This document shows, in pieces, positions 11,766-25,531 of a stretch of DNA of 64,000 nt. Every line of letters starts with the position of its first letter. Position 1 is the first letter of the stretch. Location of the stretch: NCBI GenBank assembly GCA_032207245.1, contig CM063509.1, positions 1,268,998-1,332,997 of the forward strand, in the 5' to 3' direction. Below the pieces are notes generated by a model, which saw only the letters and a list, made by a program, of their open reading frames with translations, did not search any database and had not been told where the DNA came from. The DNA comes from Pardosa pseudoannulata (taxonomy: Eukaryota; Arthropoda; Arachnida; Araneae; Lycosidae). A program made the position numbers and the translations under genes.

Positions 11766-12555
11766 TTTTTTCATTCTTTTTCGCCTAGGACGTACCGTTC
11801 TCGAGATATTTGCATTTTAAATTTTCAAATATATTTTTCTGTTTCAGCGGAAGATCAGAATTATTTCCCGGCAAGTACCGTGATGGTTTCGGTAAAAGAG
11901 CACCGCGGACAGAACGTCGGTTTTTGTCGGGCTTTTTTTTCATTCTTTTTCGCCTAGGACGTACCGTTCTCGAGATATTTGCATTTTAAATTTTCAAATA
12001 TATTTTTCTGTTTCAGCGGAAGATCAGAATTATTTCCCGGCAAGTACCGTGATGGTTTCGGTAAAAGAGCACCGCGGACAGAACGTAAATTTTAGTCGGG
12101 CTTTTTTTTCATTCTTTTTCGCCTAGGACGTACCGTTCTCGAGATATTTGCATTTTAAATTTTCAAATATATTTTTCTGTTTCAGCGGAAGATCAGAATT
12201 ATTTCCCGGCAAGTACCGTGATGGTTTCGGTAAAAGAGCACCGCGGACAGAACGTAAATTTTAGTCGGGCTTTTTTTTCATTCTTTTTCGCCTAGGACGT
12301 ACCGTTCTCGAGATATTTGCATTTTAAATTTTCAAATATATTTTTCTGTTTCAGCGGAAGATCAGAATTATTTCCCGGCAAGTACCGTGATGGTTTCGGT
12401 AAAAGAGCACCGCGGACAGAACGTAAATTTTAGTCGGGCTTTTTTTTCATTCTTTTTCGCCTAGGACGTACCGTTCTCGAGATATTTGCATTTTAAATTT
12501 TCAAATATATTTTTCTGTTTCAGCGGAAGATCAGAATTATTTCCCGGCAAGTACC
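11766..12555 (+). repeat. Run of four consecutive 169-bp (8-T) A monomers
   Basis: The T run after gtcgggc has eight T in four units in a row (near 11933, 12102, 12271 and 12440), against seven in most units. The extra base shifts the otherwise open frame in each unit, which explains the absence of long reading frames at 11.96-12.55 kb. A string of identical length variants suggests local amplification of one monomer. Confidence 0.8.
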
Positions 12556-15500
12556 GTGATGGTTTCGGTAAAAGAGCACCGCGGACAGAACGTCGGTTTT
12601 AGTCGGGCTTTTTTTCATTCTTTTTCGCCTAGGACGTACCGTTCTCGAGATATTTGCATTTTAAATTTTCAAATATATTTTTCTGTTTCAGCGGAAGATC
12701 AGAATTATTTCCCGGCAAGTACCGTGATGGTTTCGGTAAAAGAGCACCGCGGACAGAACGTCGGTTTTTGTCGGGCTTTTTTTCATTCTTTTTCGCCTAG
12801 GACGTACCGTTCTCGAGATATTTGCATTTTAAATTTTCAAATATATTTTTCTGTTTCAGCGGAAGATCAGAGTTATTTCCCGGCAAGTACCGTGATGGTT
12901 TCGGTAAAAGAGCACCGCGGACAGAACGTAAATTTTAGTCGGGCTTTTTTTCATTCTTTTTCGCCTAGGACGTACCGTTCTCGAGATATTTGCATTTTAA
13001 ATTTTCAAATATATTTTTCTGTTTCAGCGGAAGATCAGAATTATTTCCCGGCACGTACCGTGATGGTTTCGGTAAAAGAGCACCGCGGACAGAACGTAAA
13101 TTTTAGTCGGGCTTTTTTTCATTCTTTTTCGCCTAGGACGTACCGTTCTCGAGATATTTGCATTTTAAATTTTCAAATATATTTTTCTGTTTCAGCGGAA
13201 GATCAGAATTATTTCCCGGCACGTACCGTGATGGTTTCGGTAAAAGAGCACCGCGGACAGAACGTAAATTTTAGTCGGGCTTTTTTTCATTCTTTTTCGC
13301 CTAGGACGTACCGTTCTCGAGATATTTGCATTTTAAATTTTCAAATATATTTTTCTGTTTCAGCGGAAGATCAGAATTATTTCCCGGCAAGTACCGTGAT
13401 GGTTTCGGTAAAAGAGCACCGCGGACAGAACGTAAATTTTAGTCGGGCTTTTTTTCATTCTTTTTCGCCTAGGACGTACCGTTCTCGAGATATTTGCATT
13501 TTAAATTTTCAAATATATTTTTCTGTTTCAGCGGAAGATCAGAATTATTTCCCGGCAAGTACCGTGATGGTTTCGGTAAAAGAGCACCGCGGACAGAACG
13601 TAAATTTTAGTCGGGCTTTTTTTCATTCTTTTTCGCCTAGGACGTACCGTTCTCGAGATATTTGCATTTTAAATTTTCAAATATATTTTTCTGTTTCAGC
13701 GGAAGATCAGAATTATTTCCCGGCAAGTACCGTGATGGTTTCGGTAAAAGAGCACCGCGGACAGAACGTAAATTTTAGTCGGGCTTTTTTTTCATTCTTT
13801 TTCGCCTAGGACGTACCGTTCTCGAGATATTTGCATTTTAAATTTTCAAATATATTTTTCTGTTTCAGCGGAAGATCAGAATTATTTCCCGGCAAGTACC
13901 GTGATGGTTTCGGTAAAAGAGCACCGCGGACAGAACGTAATTTTAGTCGGGCTTTTTTTCATTCTTTTTCGCCTAGGACGTACCGTTCTCGAGATATTTG
14001 CATTTTAAATTTTCAAATATATTTTTCTGTTTCAGCGGAAGATCAGAATTATTTCCCGGCAAGTACCGTGATGGTTTCGGTAAAAGAGCACCGCGTACAG
14101 AACGTCGGTTTTTGTCGGGCTTTTTTTCATTCTTTTTCGCCTAGGACGTACCGTTCTCGAGATATTTGCATTTTAAATTTTCAAATATATTTTTCTGTTT
14201 CAGCGGAAGATCAGAATTATTTCCCGGCAAGTACCGTGATGGTTTCGGTAAAAGAGCACCGCGGACAGAACGTAAATTTTAGTCGGGCTTTTTTTTCATT
14301 CTTTTTCGCCTAGGACGTACCGTTCTCGAGATATTTGCATTTTAAATTTTCAAATATATTTTTCTGTTTCAGCGGAAGATCAGAATTATTTCCCGGCAAG
14401 TACCGTGATGGTTTCGGTAAAAGAGCACCGCGGACAGAACGTAAATTTTAGTCGGGCTTTTTTTCATTCTTTTTCGCCTAGGACGTAACCGTTCTCGAGA
14501 TATTTGCATTTTAAATTTTCAAATATATTTTTCTGTTTCAGCGGAAGATCAGAATTTAATTTCCCGGCAAGTACCGTGATGGTTTCGGTAAAAGAGCACC
14601 GCGGACAGAACGTAAATTTTAGTCGGGCTTTTTTTCATTCTTTTTCGCCTAGGACGTAACCGTTCTCGAGATATTTGCATTTTAAATTTTCAAATATATT
14701 TTTCTGTTTCAGCGGAAGATCAGAATTATTTCCCGGCAAGTACCGTGATGGTTTCGGTAAAAGAGCACCGCGGACAGAACGTAAATTTTAGTCGGGCTTT
14801 TTTTCATTCTTTTTCGCCTAGGACGTACCGTTCTCGAGATATTTGCATTTTAAATTTTCAAATATATTTTTCTGTTTCAGCGGAAGATCAGAATTATTTC
14901 CCGGCAAGTACCGGGATGGTTTCGGTAAAAGAGCACCGCGGACAGAACGTAAATTTTAGTCGGGCTTTTTTTTCATTCTTTTTCGCCTAGGACGTACCGT
15001 TCTCGAGATATTTGCATTTTAAATTTTCAAATATATTTTTCTGTTTCAGCGGAAGATCAGAATTATTTCCCGGCAAGTACCGTGATGGTTTCGGTAAAAG
15101 AGCACCGCGGACAGAACGTTTTTTTAGTCGGGCTTTTTTTCATTCTTTTTCGCCTAGGACGTACCGTTCTCGAGATATTTGCATTTTAAATTTTCAAATA
15201 TATTTTTCTGTTTCAGCGGAAGATCAGAATTATTTCCCGGCAAGTACCGTGATGGTTTCGGTAAAAGAGCACCGCGGACAGAACGTCGGTTTTTGTCGGG
15301 CTTTTTTTTCATTCTTTTTCGCCTAGGACGTACCGTTCTCGAGATATTTGCATTTTAAATTTTCAAATATATTTTTCTGTTTCAGCGGAAGATCAGAATT
15401 TTTTTCCGGCACGTACCGTGATGGTTTCGGTAAAAGAGCACCGCGGACAGAACGTCGGTTTTTGTCGGGCTTTTTTTCATTCTTTTTCGCCTAGGACGTA

Positions 15501-18500
15501 CCGTTCTCGAGATATTTGCATTTTAAATTTTCAAATATATTTTTCTGTTTCAGCGGAAGATCAGAATTATTTCCCGGCAAGTACCGTGATGGTTTCGGTA
15601 AAAGAGCACCGCGGACAGAACGTCGGTTTTGTCGGGCTTTTTTTTCATTCTTTTTCGCCTATGACGTACCGTTCTCGAGATATTTGCATTTTAAATTTTC
15701 AAATATATTTTTCTGTTTCAGCGGAAGATCAGAATTATTTCCCGGCACGTACCGTGATGGTTTCGGTAAAAGAGCACCGCGGACAGAACGTAAATTTTAG
15801 TCGGGCTTTTTTTTCGTTCTTTTTCGCCTAGGACGTACCGTTCTCGAGATATTTGCATTTTAAATTTTCAAATATATTTTTCTGTTTCAGCGGAAGATCA
15901 GAATTATTTCCCGGCAAGTACCGTGATGGTTTCGGTAAAAGAGCACCGCGGACAGAACGTAAATTTTAGTCGGGCTTTTTTTCATTCTTTTTCGCCTAGG
16001 ACGTACCGTTCTCGAGATATTTGCATTTTAAATTTTCAAATATATTTTTCTGTTTGAGCGGAAGATCAGAATTATTTCCCGGCAAGTACCGTGATGGTTT
16101 CGGTAAAAGAGCACCGCGGACAGAACGTAAATTTTAGTCGGGCTTTTTTTCATTCTTTTTCGCCTAGGACGTACCGTTCTCGAGATATTTGCATTTTAAA
16201 TTTTCAAATATATTTTTCTGTTTCAGCGGAAGATCAGAATTATTTCCCGGCAAGTACCGTGATGGTTTCGGTAAAAGAGCACCGCGGACAGAACGTAAAT
16301 TTTAGTCGGGCTTTTTTTCATTCTTTTTCGCCTAGGACGTACCGTTCTCGAGATATTTGCATTTTAAATTTTCAAATATATTTTTCTGTTTCAGCGGAAG
16401 ATCAGAATTATTTCCCGGCAAGTACCGTGATGGTTTCGGTAAAAGAGCACCGCGGACAGAACGTAAAATTTAGTCGGGCTTTTTTTCATTCTTTTTCGCC
16501 TAGGACGTACCGTTCTCGAGATATTTGCATTTTAAATTTTCAAATATATTTTTCTGTTTCAGCGGAAGATCAGAATTATTTCCCGGCAAGTACCGTGATG
16601 GTTTCGGTAAAAGAGCACCGCGGACAGAACGTCGGTTTTTGTCGGGCTTTTTTTCATTCTTTTTCGCCTAGGACGTACCGTTCTCGAGATATTTGCATTT
16701 TAAATTTTCAAATATATTTTTCTGTTTCAGCGGAAGATCAGAATTATTTCCCGGCAAGTACCGTGATGGTTTCGGTAAAAGAGCACCGCGGACAGAACGT
16801 AAATTTTAGTCGGGCTTTTTTTCATTCTTTTTCGCCTAGGACGTACCGTTCTCGAGATATTTGCATTTTAAATTTTCAAATATATTTTTCTGTTTCAGCG
16901 GAAGATCAGAACTATTTCCCGGCAAGTACCGTGATGGTTTCGGTAAAAGAGCACCGCGGACAGAACGTAAATTTTAGTCGGGCTTTTTTTCATTCTTTTT
17001 CGCCTAGGACGTACCGTTCTCGAGATATTTGCATTTTAAATTTTCAAATATATTTTTCTGTTTCAGCGGAAGATCAGAACTATTTCCCGGCAAGTACCGT
17101 GATGGTTTCGGTAAAAGAGCACCGCGGACAGAACGTAAATTTTAGTCGGGCTTTTTTTCATTCTTTTTCGCCTAGGACGAACCGTTCTCGAGATATTTGC
17201 ATTTTAAATTTTCAAATATATTTTTCTGTTTCAGCGGAAGATCAGAATTATTTCCCGGCAAGTACCGTGATGGTTTCGGTAAAAGAGCACCGCGGACAGA
17301 ACGTAAATTTTAGTCGGGCTTTTTTTCATTCTTTTCGCCTAGGACGAACCGTTCTCGAGATATTTGCATTTTAAATTTTCAAATATTTTTTTCTGTTTCA
17401 GCGGAAGATCAGAATTATTTCCCGGCAAGTACCGTGATGGTTTCGGTAAAAGAGCACCGCGGACAGAACGTATTTTAGTCGGGCTTTTTTTCATTCTTTT
17501 TCGCCTAGGACGTACCGTTCTCGAGATATTTGCATTTTAAATTTTCAAATATATTTTTCTGTTTCAGCGGAAGATCAGAATTATTTCCCGGCAAGTACCG
17601 TGATGGTTTCGGTAAAAGAGCACCGCGGACAGAACGTAAATTTGTCGGGCTTTTTTTCATTCTTTTTCGCCTAGGACGTACCGTTCTCGAGATATTTGCA
17701 TTTTAAATTTTCAAATATATTTTTCTGTTTCAGCGGAAGATCAGAATTATTTCCCGGCAAGTACCGTGATGGTTTCGGTAAAAGAGCACCGCGGACAGAA
17801 CGTAAATTTTAGTCGGGCTTTTTTTCATTCTTTTTCGCCTAGGACGAACCGTTCTCGAGATATTTGCATTTTAAATTTTCAAATATATTTTTCTGTTTCA
17901 GCGGAAGATCAGAATTATTTCCCGGCAAGTACCGTGATGGTTTCGGTAAAAGAGCACCGCGGACAGAACGTAAATTTTAGTCGGGCTTTTTTTCATTCTT
18001 TTTCGCCTAGGACGTACCGTTCTCGAGATATTTGCATTTTAAATTTTCAAATATATTTTTCTGTTTCAGCGGAAGATCAGAATTATTTCCCGGCAAGTAC
18101 CGTGATGGTTTCGGTAAAAGAGCACCGCGGACAGAACGTAAATTTTAGTCGGGCTTTTTTTCATTCTTTTTCGCCTAGGACGTACCGTTCTCGAGATATT
18201 TGCATTTTAAATTTTCAAATATATTTTTCTGTTTCAGCGGAAGATCAGAATTATTTCCCGGCAAGTACCGTGATGGTTTCGGTAAAAGAGCACCGCGGAC
18301 AGAACGTAAATTTTAGTCGGGCTTTTTTTCATTCTTTTTCGCCTAGGAAGAACCGTTCTCGAGATATTTGCATTTTAAATTTTCAAATATATTTTTCTGT
18401 TTCAGCGGAAGATCAGAATTATTTCCCGGCAAGTACCGTGATGGTTTCGGTAAAAGAGCACCGCGGACAGAACGTAAATTTTAGTCGGGCTTTTTTTCAT

Positions 18501-21347
18501 TCTTTTTCGCCTAGGACGTACTGTTCTCGAGATATTTGCATTTTAAATTTTCAAATATATTTTTCTGTTTCAGCGGAAGATCAGAATTATTTCCCGGCAA
18601 GTACCGTGATGGTTTCGGTAAAAGAGCACCGCGGTCAGAACGTAAATTTTAGTCGGGCTTTTTTTCATTCTTTTTCGCCTAGGACGAACCGTTCTCGAGA
18701 TATTTGCATTTTAAATTTTCAAATATATTTTTCTGTTTCAGCGGAAGATCAGAATTATTTCCCGGCAAGTACCGTGATGGTTTCGGTAAAAGAGCACCGC
18801 GGACAGAACGTAAATTTTAGTCGGGCTTTTTTTTCATTCTTTTTCGCCTAGGACGTACCGTTCTCGAGATATTTGCATTTTAAATTTTCAAATATATTTT
18901 TCTGTTTCAGCGGAAGATCAGAATTATTTCCCGGCAAGTACCGTGATGGTTTCGGTAAAAGAGCACCGCGGACAGAACGTAAATTTTAGTCGGGCTTTTT
19001 TTCATTCTTTTTGGCCTAGGACGTAACCGTTCTCGAGATATTTGCATTTTAAATTTTCAAATATATTTTTCTGTTTCAGCGGAAGATCAGAATTATTTCC
19101 CGGCAAGTACCGTGATGGTTTCGGTAAAAGAGCACCGCGGACAGAACGTAAATTTTAGTCGGGCTTTTTTTCATTCTTTTTCGCCTAGGACGTACCGTTC
19201 TCGAGATATTTGCATTTTAAATTTTCAAATATATTTTTCTGTTTCAGCGGAAGATCAGAATTATTTCCCGGCAAGTACCGTGATGGTTTCGGTAAAAGAG
19301 CACCGCGGACAGAACGTAAATTTTAGTCGGGCTTTTTTTCATTCTTTTTCGCCTAGGACGTACCGTTCTCGAGATATTTGCATTTTAAATTTTCAAATAT
19401 ATTTTTCTGTTTCAGCGGAAGATCAGAATTATTTCCCGGCAAGTACCGTGATGGTTTCGGTAAAAGAGCACCGCGGACAGAACGTAAATTTTTAGTCGGG
19501 CTTTTTTTCATTTCTTTTTCGCCTAGGACGTACCGTTCTCGAGATATTTGCATTTTAAATTTTCAAATATATTTTTCTGTTTCAGCGGAAGATCAGAATT
19601 ATTTCCCGGCAAGTACCGTGATGGTTTCGGTAAAAGAGCACCGCGGACAGAACGTAAATTTTAGTCGGGCTTTTTTTCATTCTTTTTCGCCTAGGACGTA
19701 CCGTTCTCGAGATATTTGCATTTTAAATTTTCAAATATATTTTTCTGTTTCAGCGGAAGATCAGAATTATTTCCCGGCAAGTACCGTGATGGTTTCGGTA
19801 AAAGAGCACCGCGGACAGAACGTAAATTTTAGTCGGGCTTTTTTTTCATTCTTTTTCGCCTAGGACGTACCGTTCTCGAGATATTTGCATTTTAAATTTT
19901 CAAATATATTTTTCTGTTTCAGCGGAAGATCAGAATTATTTCCCGGCAAGTACCGTGATGGTTTCGGTAAAAGAGCACCGCGGACAGAACGTCGGTTTTA
20001 GTCGGGCTTTTTTTCATTCTTTTTCGCCTAGGACGTACCGTTCTCGAGATATTTGCATTTTAAATTTTCAAATATATTTTTCTGTTTCAGCGGAAGATCA
20101 GAATTATTTCCCGGCAAGTACCGTGATGGTTTCGGTAAAAGAGCACCGCGGACAGAACGTAAATTTTAGTCGGGCTTTTTTTCATTCTTTTTCGCCTAGG
20201 ACGTACCGTTCTCGAGATATTTGCATTTTAAATTTTCAAATATATTTTTCTGTTTCAGCGGAAGATCAGAATTATTTCCCGGCAAGTACCGTGATGGTTT
20301 CGGTAAAAGAGCACCACGGACAGAACGTAAATTTTAGTCGGGCTTTTTTTCATTCTTTTTCGCCTAGGACGAACCGTTCTCGAGATATTTGCATTTTAAA
20401 TTTTCAAATATATTTTTCTGTTTCAGCGGAAGATCAGAATTATTTCCCGGCAAGTACCGTGATGGTTTCGGTAAAAGAGCACCGCGGACAGAACGTAAAT
20501 TTTAGTCGGGCTTTTTTTCATTCTTTTTCGCCTAGGACGAACCGTTCTCGAGATATTTGCATTTTAAATTTTCAAATATATTTTTCTGTTTCAGCGGAAG
20601 ATCAGAATTATTTCCCGGCAAGTACCGTGATGGTTTCGGTAAAAGAGCACCGCGGACAGAACGTAAATTTTAGTCGGGCTTTTTTTCATTCTTTTTCGCC
20701 TAGGACGTACCGTTCTCGAGATATTTGCATTTTAAATTTTCAAATATATTTTTCTGTTTCAGCGGAAGATCAGAATTATTTCCCGGCAAGTACCGTGATG
20801 GTTTCGGTAAAAGAGCACCGCGGACAGAACGTAAATTTTAGTCGGGCTTTTTTTCATTCTTTTTCGCCTAGGACGTAACCGTTCTCGAGATATTTGCATT
20901 TTAAATTTCAAATATATTTTTCTGTTTCAGCGGAAGATCAGAATTATTTCCCGGCAAGTACCGTGATGGTTTCGGTAAAAGAGCACCGCGGACAGAACGT
21001 AAATTTTAGTCGGGCTTTTTTTCATTCTTTTTCGCCTAGGACGTACCGTTCTCGAGATATTTGCATTTTAAATTTTCAAATATATTTTTCTGTTTCAGCG
21101 GAAGATCAGAATTATTTCCCGGCAAGTACCGTGATGGTTTCGGTAAAAGAGCACCGCGGACAGAACGTTTTTTAGTCGGGCTTTTTTTCATTCTTTTTCG
21201 CCTAGGACGAACCGTTCTCGAGATATTTGCATTTTAAATTTTCAAATATATTTTTCTGTTTCAGCGGAAGATCAGAATTATTTCCCGGCAAGTACCGTGA
21301 TGGTTTCGGTAAAAGAGCACCGCGTGACAGAACGTAAAATGTTAGTC

Positions 21348-21445
21348 GGGGGGGGGAGGGGGGGGGGTTGGGGGGGGCGGGCAGGGGGTTCGCGGGGAGG
21401 AGGGGGGGGGGGGCGGGCGGGGAAGTCGGGGGGGGGGGGGGGGGG
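21348..21445 (+). repeat. G-rich insertion inside an A monomer (about 98 bp)
   Basis: An A monomer is interrupted at gttagtcggg by about 98 bases made almost wholly of G, with a few A, C and T. It includes runs of up to about 18 G and an internal aagtcggg that looks like a remnant of the native tagtcggg. Anchor spacing across it is 266 bp (21297 to 21563), that is 168 plus 98. Just upstream are further oddities (cgcgtgacag and gtaaaatgttag). The + strand could form G-quadruplexes if real. A homopolymer stutter in long-read data is at least as likely. It is the only G-rich sequence in the window. Confidence 0.85.
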
Positions 21446-23126
21446 CTTTTTTTTCATTCTTTTTCGCCTAGGACGTACCGTTCTCGAGATATTTGCATTT
21501 TAAATTTTCAAATATATTTTTCTGTTTCAGCGGAAGATCAGAATTATTTCCCGGCAAGTACCGTGATGGTTTCGGTAAAAGAGCACCGCGGACAGAACGT
21601 AAATTTTAGTCGGGCTTTTTTTCATTCTTTTTCGCCTAGGACGTACCGTTCTCGAGATATTTGCATTTTAAATTTTCAAATATATTTTTCTGTTTCAGCG
21701 GAAGATCAGAATTATTTCCCGGCAAGTACCGTGATGGTTTCGGTAAAAGAGCACCGCGGACAGAACGTAAATTTTAGTCGGGCTTTTTTTCATTCTTTTT
21801 CGCCTAGGACGTACCGTTCTCGAGATATTTGCATTTTAAATTTTCAAATATATTTTTCTGTTTCAGCGGAAGATCAGAATTATTTCCCGGCAAGTACCGT
21901 GATGGTTTCGGTAAAAGAGCACCGCGGACAGAACGTAAATTTTAGTCGGGCTTTTTTTCATTCTTTTTTGCCTAGGACGAACCGTTCTCGAGATATTTGC
22001 ATTTTAAATTTTCAAATATATTTTTCTGTTTCAGCGGAAGATCAGAATTATTTCCCGGCAAGTACCGTGATGGTTTCGGTAAAAGAGCACCGCGGACAGA
22101 ACGTAAATTTTAGTCGGGCTTTTTTTCATTCTTTTTCGCCTAGGACGAACCGTTCTCGAGATATTTGCATTTTAAATTTTCAAATATATTTTTCTGTTTC
22201 AGCGGAAGATCAGAATTATTTCCCGGCAAGTACCGTGATGGTTTCGGTAAAAGAGCACCGCGGGACAGAAACGTAAATTTTGTCGGGCTTTTTTTTCATT
22301 CTTTTTCGCCTAGGACGTACCGTTCTCGAGATATTTGCATTTTAAATTTTCAAATATATTTTTCTGTTTCAGCGGAAGATCAGAATTATTTCCCGGCAAG
22401 TACCGTGATGGTTTCGGTAAAAGAGCACCGCGGACAGAACGTAAATTTTAGTCGGGCTTTTTTTTCGTTCTTTTTCGCCTAGGACGTACCGTTCTCGAGA
22501 TATTTGCATTTTAAATTTTCAAATATATTTTTCTGTTTCAGCGGAAGATCAGAATTATTTCCGGCAAGTACCGTGATGGTTTCGGTAAAAGAGCACCGCG
22601 GACAGAACGTAAATTTTAGTCGGGCTTTTTTTCATTCTTTTTCGCCTAGGACGTACCGTTCTCGAGATATTTGCATTTTAAATTTTCAAATATATTTTTC
22701 TGTTTCAGCGGAAGATCAGAATTATTTCCCGGCAAGTACCGTGATGGTTTCGGTAAAAGAGCACCGCGGACAGAACGTAAATTTTAGTCGGGCTTTTTTT
22801 CATTCTTTTTCGCCTAGGACGTACCGTTCTCGAGATATTTGCATTTTAAATTTTCAAATATATTTTTCTGTTTCAGCGGAAGATCAGAATTATTTCCCGG
22901 CAAGTACCGTGATGGTTTCGGTAAAAGAGCACCGCGGACAGAACGTAAATTTTAGTCGGGCTTTTTTTTCATTCTTTTTCGCCTAGGACGTACCGTTCTC
23001 GAGATATTTGCATTTTAAATTTTCAAATATATTTTTCTGTTTCAGCGGAAGATCAGAATTATTTCCCGGCAAGTACCGTGATGGTTTCGGTAAAAGAGCA
23101 CCGCGGACAGAACGTCGGTTTTTGTC

Positions 23127-23160
23127 GGGCTTTCTTCCCCTTTTTTTCATTCTTTTTTCG
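23127..23160 (+). repeat. A monomer with a C/T insertion
   Basis: After gtcgggc the sequence reads tttcttcccc before the normal poly-T and cattc, adding about ten bases. The later T run before tcgcc is also one longer. It is flanked by normal monomers and is a local length anomaly. Confidence 0.8.
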
Positions 23161-25496
23161 CCTAGGACGTACCGTTCTCGAGATATTTGCATTTTAAATT
23201 TTCAAATATATTTTTCTGTTTCAGCGGAAGATCAGAATTATTTCCCGGCAAGTACCGTGATGGTTTCGGTAAAAGAGCACCGCGGACAGAACGTAAATTT
23301 TAGTCGGGCTTTTTTTCATTCTTTTTCGCCTAGGACGAACCGTTCTCGAGATATTTGCATTTTAAATTTTCAAATATATTTTTCTGTTTCAGCGGAAGAT
23401 CAGAATTATTTCCCGGCAAGTACCGGGATGTTTTCGGTAAAAGAGCACCGCGGACAGAACGTAGGTATTTGTCGGGCTTTTTTTTCATTCTTTTTCGCCT
23501 AGGACGTACCGTTCTCGAGATATTTGCATTTTAAATTTTCAAATATATTTTTCTGTTTCAGCGGAAGATCAGAATTATTTCCCGGCAAGTACCGTGATGG
23601 TTTCGGTAAAAGAGCACCGCGGACAGAACGTAAATTTTAGTCGGGCTTTTTTTCATTCTTTTTCGCCTAGGACGTACCGTTCTCGAGATATTTGCATTTT
23701 AAATTTTCAAATATATTTTTCTGTTTCAGCGGAAGATCAGAATTATTTCCCGGCAAGTACCGTGATGGTTTCGGTAAAAGAGCACCGCGGAACAGAAACG
23801 TAAATTTTAGTCGGGCTTTTTTTCATTCTTTTTCGCCTAGGACGTACCGTTCTCGAGATATTTGCATTTTAAATTTTCAAATATATTTTTCTGTTTCAGC
23901 GGAAGATCAGAATTATTTCCCGGCAAGTACCGTGATGGTTTCGGTAAAAGAGCACCGCGGACAGAACGTAAATTTTAGTCGGGCTTTTTTTCATTCTTTT
24001 TCGCCTAGGACGTACCGTTCTCGAGATATTTGCATTTTAAATTTTCAAATATATTTTTCTGTTTCAGCGGAAGATCAGAATTATTTCCCGGCAAGTACCG
24101 TGATGGTTTCGGTAAAAGAGCACCGCGGACAGAACGTTTTTTTAGTCGGGCTTTTTTTCATTCTTTTTCGCCTAGGACGTACCGTTCTCGAGATATTTGC
24201 ATTTTAAATTTTCAAATATATTTTTCTGTTTCAGCGGAAGATCAGAATTATTTCCCGGCAAGTACCGTGATGGTTTCGGTAAAAGAGCACCGCGGACAGA
24301 ACGTAAATTTTAGTCGGGCTTTTTTTCATTCTTTTTCGCCTAGGACGTACCGTTCTCGAGATATTTGCATTTTAAATTTTCAAATATATTTTTCTGTTTC
24401 AGCGGAAGATCAGAATTATTTCCCGGCAAGTACCGTGATGGTTTCGGTAAAAGAGCACCGCGGACAGAACGTAAATTTTAGTCGGGCTTTTTTTTCATTC
24501 TTTTTCGCCTAGGACGAACCGTTCTCGAGATATTTGCATTTTAAATTTTCAAATATATTTTTCTGTTTCAGCGGAAGATCAGAATTATTTCCCGGCAAGT
24601 ACCGTGATGGTTTCGGTAAAAGAGCACCGCGGACAGAACGTCGGTTTTGTCGGGCTTTTTTTTCATTCTTTTTCGCCTATGACGTACCGTTCTCGAGATA
24701 TTTGCATTTTAAATTTTCAAATATATTTTTCTGTTTCAGCGGAAGATCAGAATTATTTCCCGGCAAGTACCGTGATGGTTTCGGTAAAAGAGCACCGCGG
24801 ACAGAACGTAAATTTTAGTCGGGCTTTTTTTTCATTCTTTTTCGCCTAGGACGTACCGTTCTCGAGATATTTGCATTTTAAATTTTCAAATATATTTTTC
24901 TGTTTCAGCGGAAGATCAGAATTATTTCCCGGCAAGTACCGTGATGGTTTCGGTAAAAGAGCACCGCGGACAGAACGTAAATTTTAGTCGGGCTTTTTTT
25001 CATTCTTTTTCGCCTAGGACGAACCGTTCTCGAGATATTTGCATTTTAAATTTTCAAATATATTTTTCTGTTTCAGCGGAAGATCAGAATTATTTCCCGG
25101 CAAGTACCGTGATGGTTTTCGGTAAAAGAGCACCGCGGACAGAACGTAAATTTTTAGTCGGGCTTTTTTTCATTCTTTTTCGCCTAGGACGTACCGTTCT
25201 CGAGATATTTGCATTTTAAATTTTCAAATATATTTTTCTGTTTCAGCGGAAGATCAGAATTATTTCCCGGCAAGTACCGTGATGGTTTCGGTAAAAGAGC
25301 ACCGCGGACAGAACGTAAATTTTAGTCGGGCTTTTTTTCATTCTTTTTCGCCTAGGACGTAACCGTTCTCGAGATATTTGCATTTTAAATTTTCAAATAT
25401 ATTTTTCTGTTTCAGCGGAAGATCAGAATTATTTCCCGGCAAGTACCGTGATGGTTTCGGTAAAAGAGCACCGCGGACAGAACGTAAATTTTAGTC

Positions 25497-25531
25497 GGCG
25501 CTTTTTTTTTTTTTTCATTCTTTTTTTTTCG
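25497..25531 (+). repeat. A monomer with expanded T runs
   Basis: The first T run has 14 T instead of 7 and the second, after cattc, has 9 instead of 5. The preceding motif reads gtcggcgc instead of gtcgggc. The change is confined to homopolymers, so consensus error is a serious alternative to real expansion. Confidence 0.8.
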
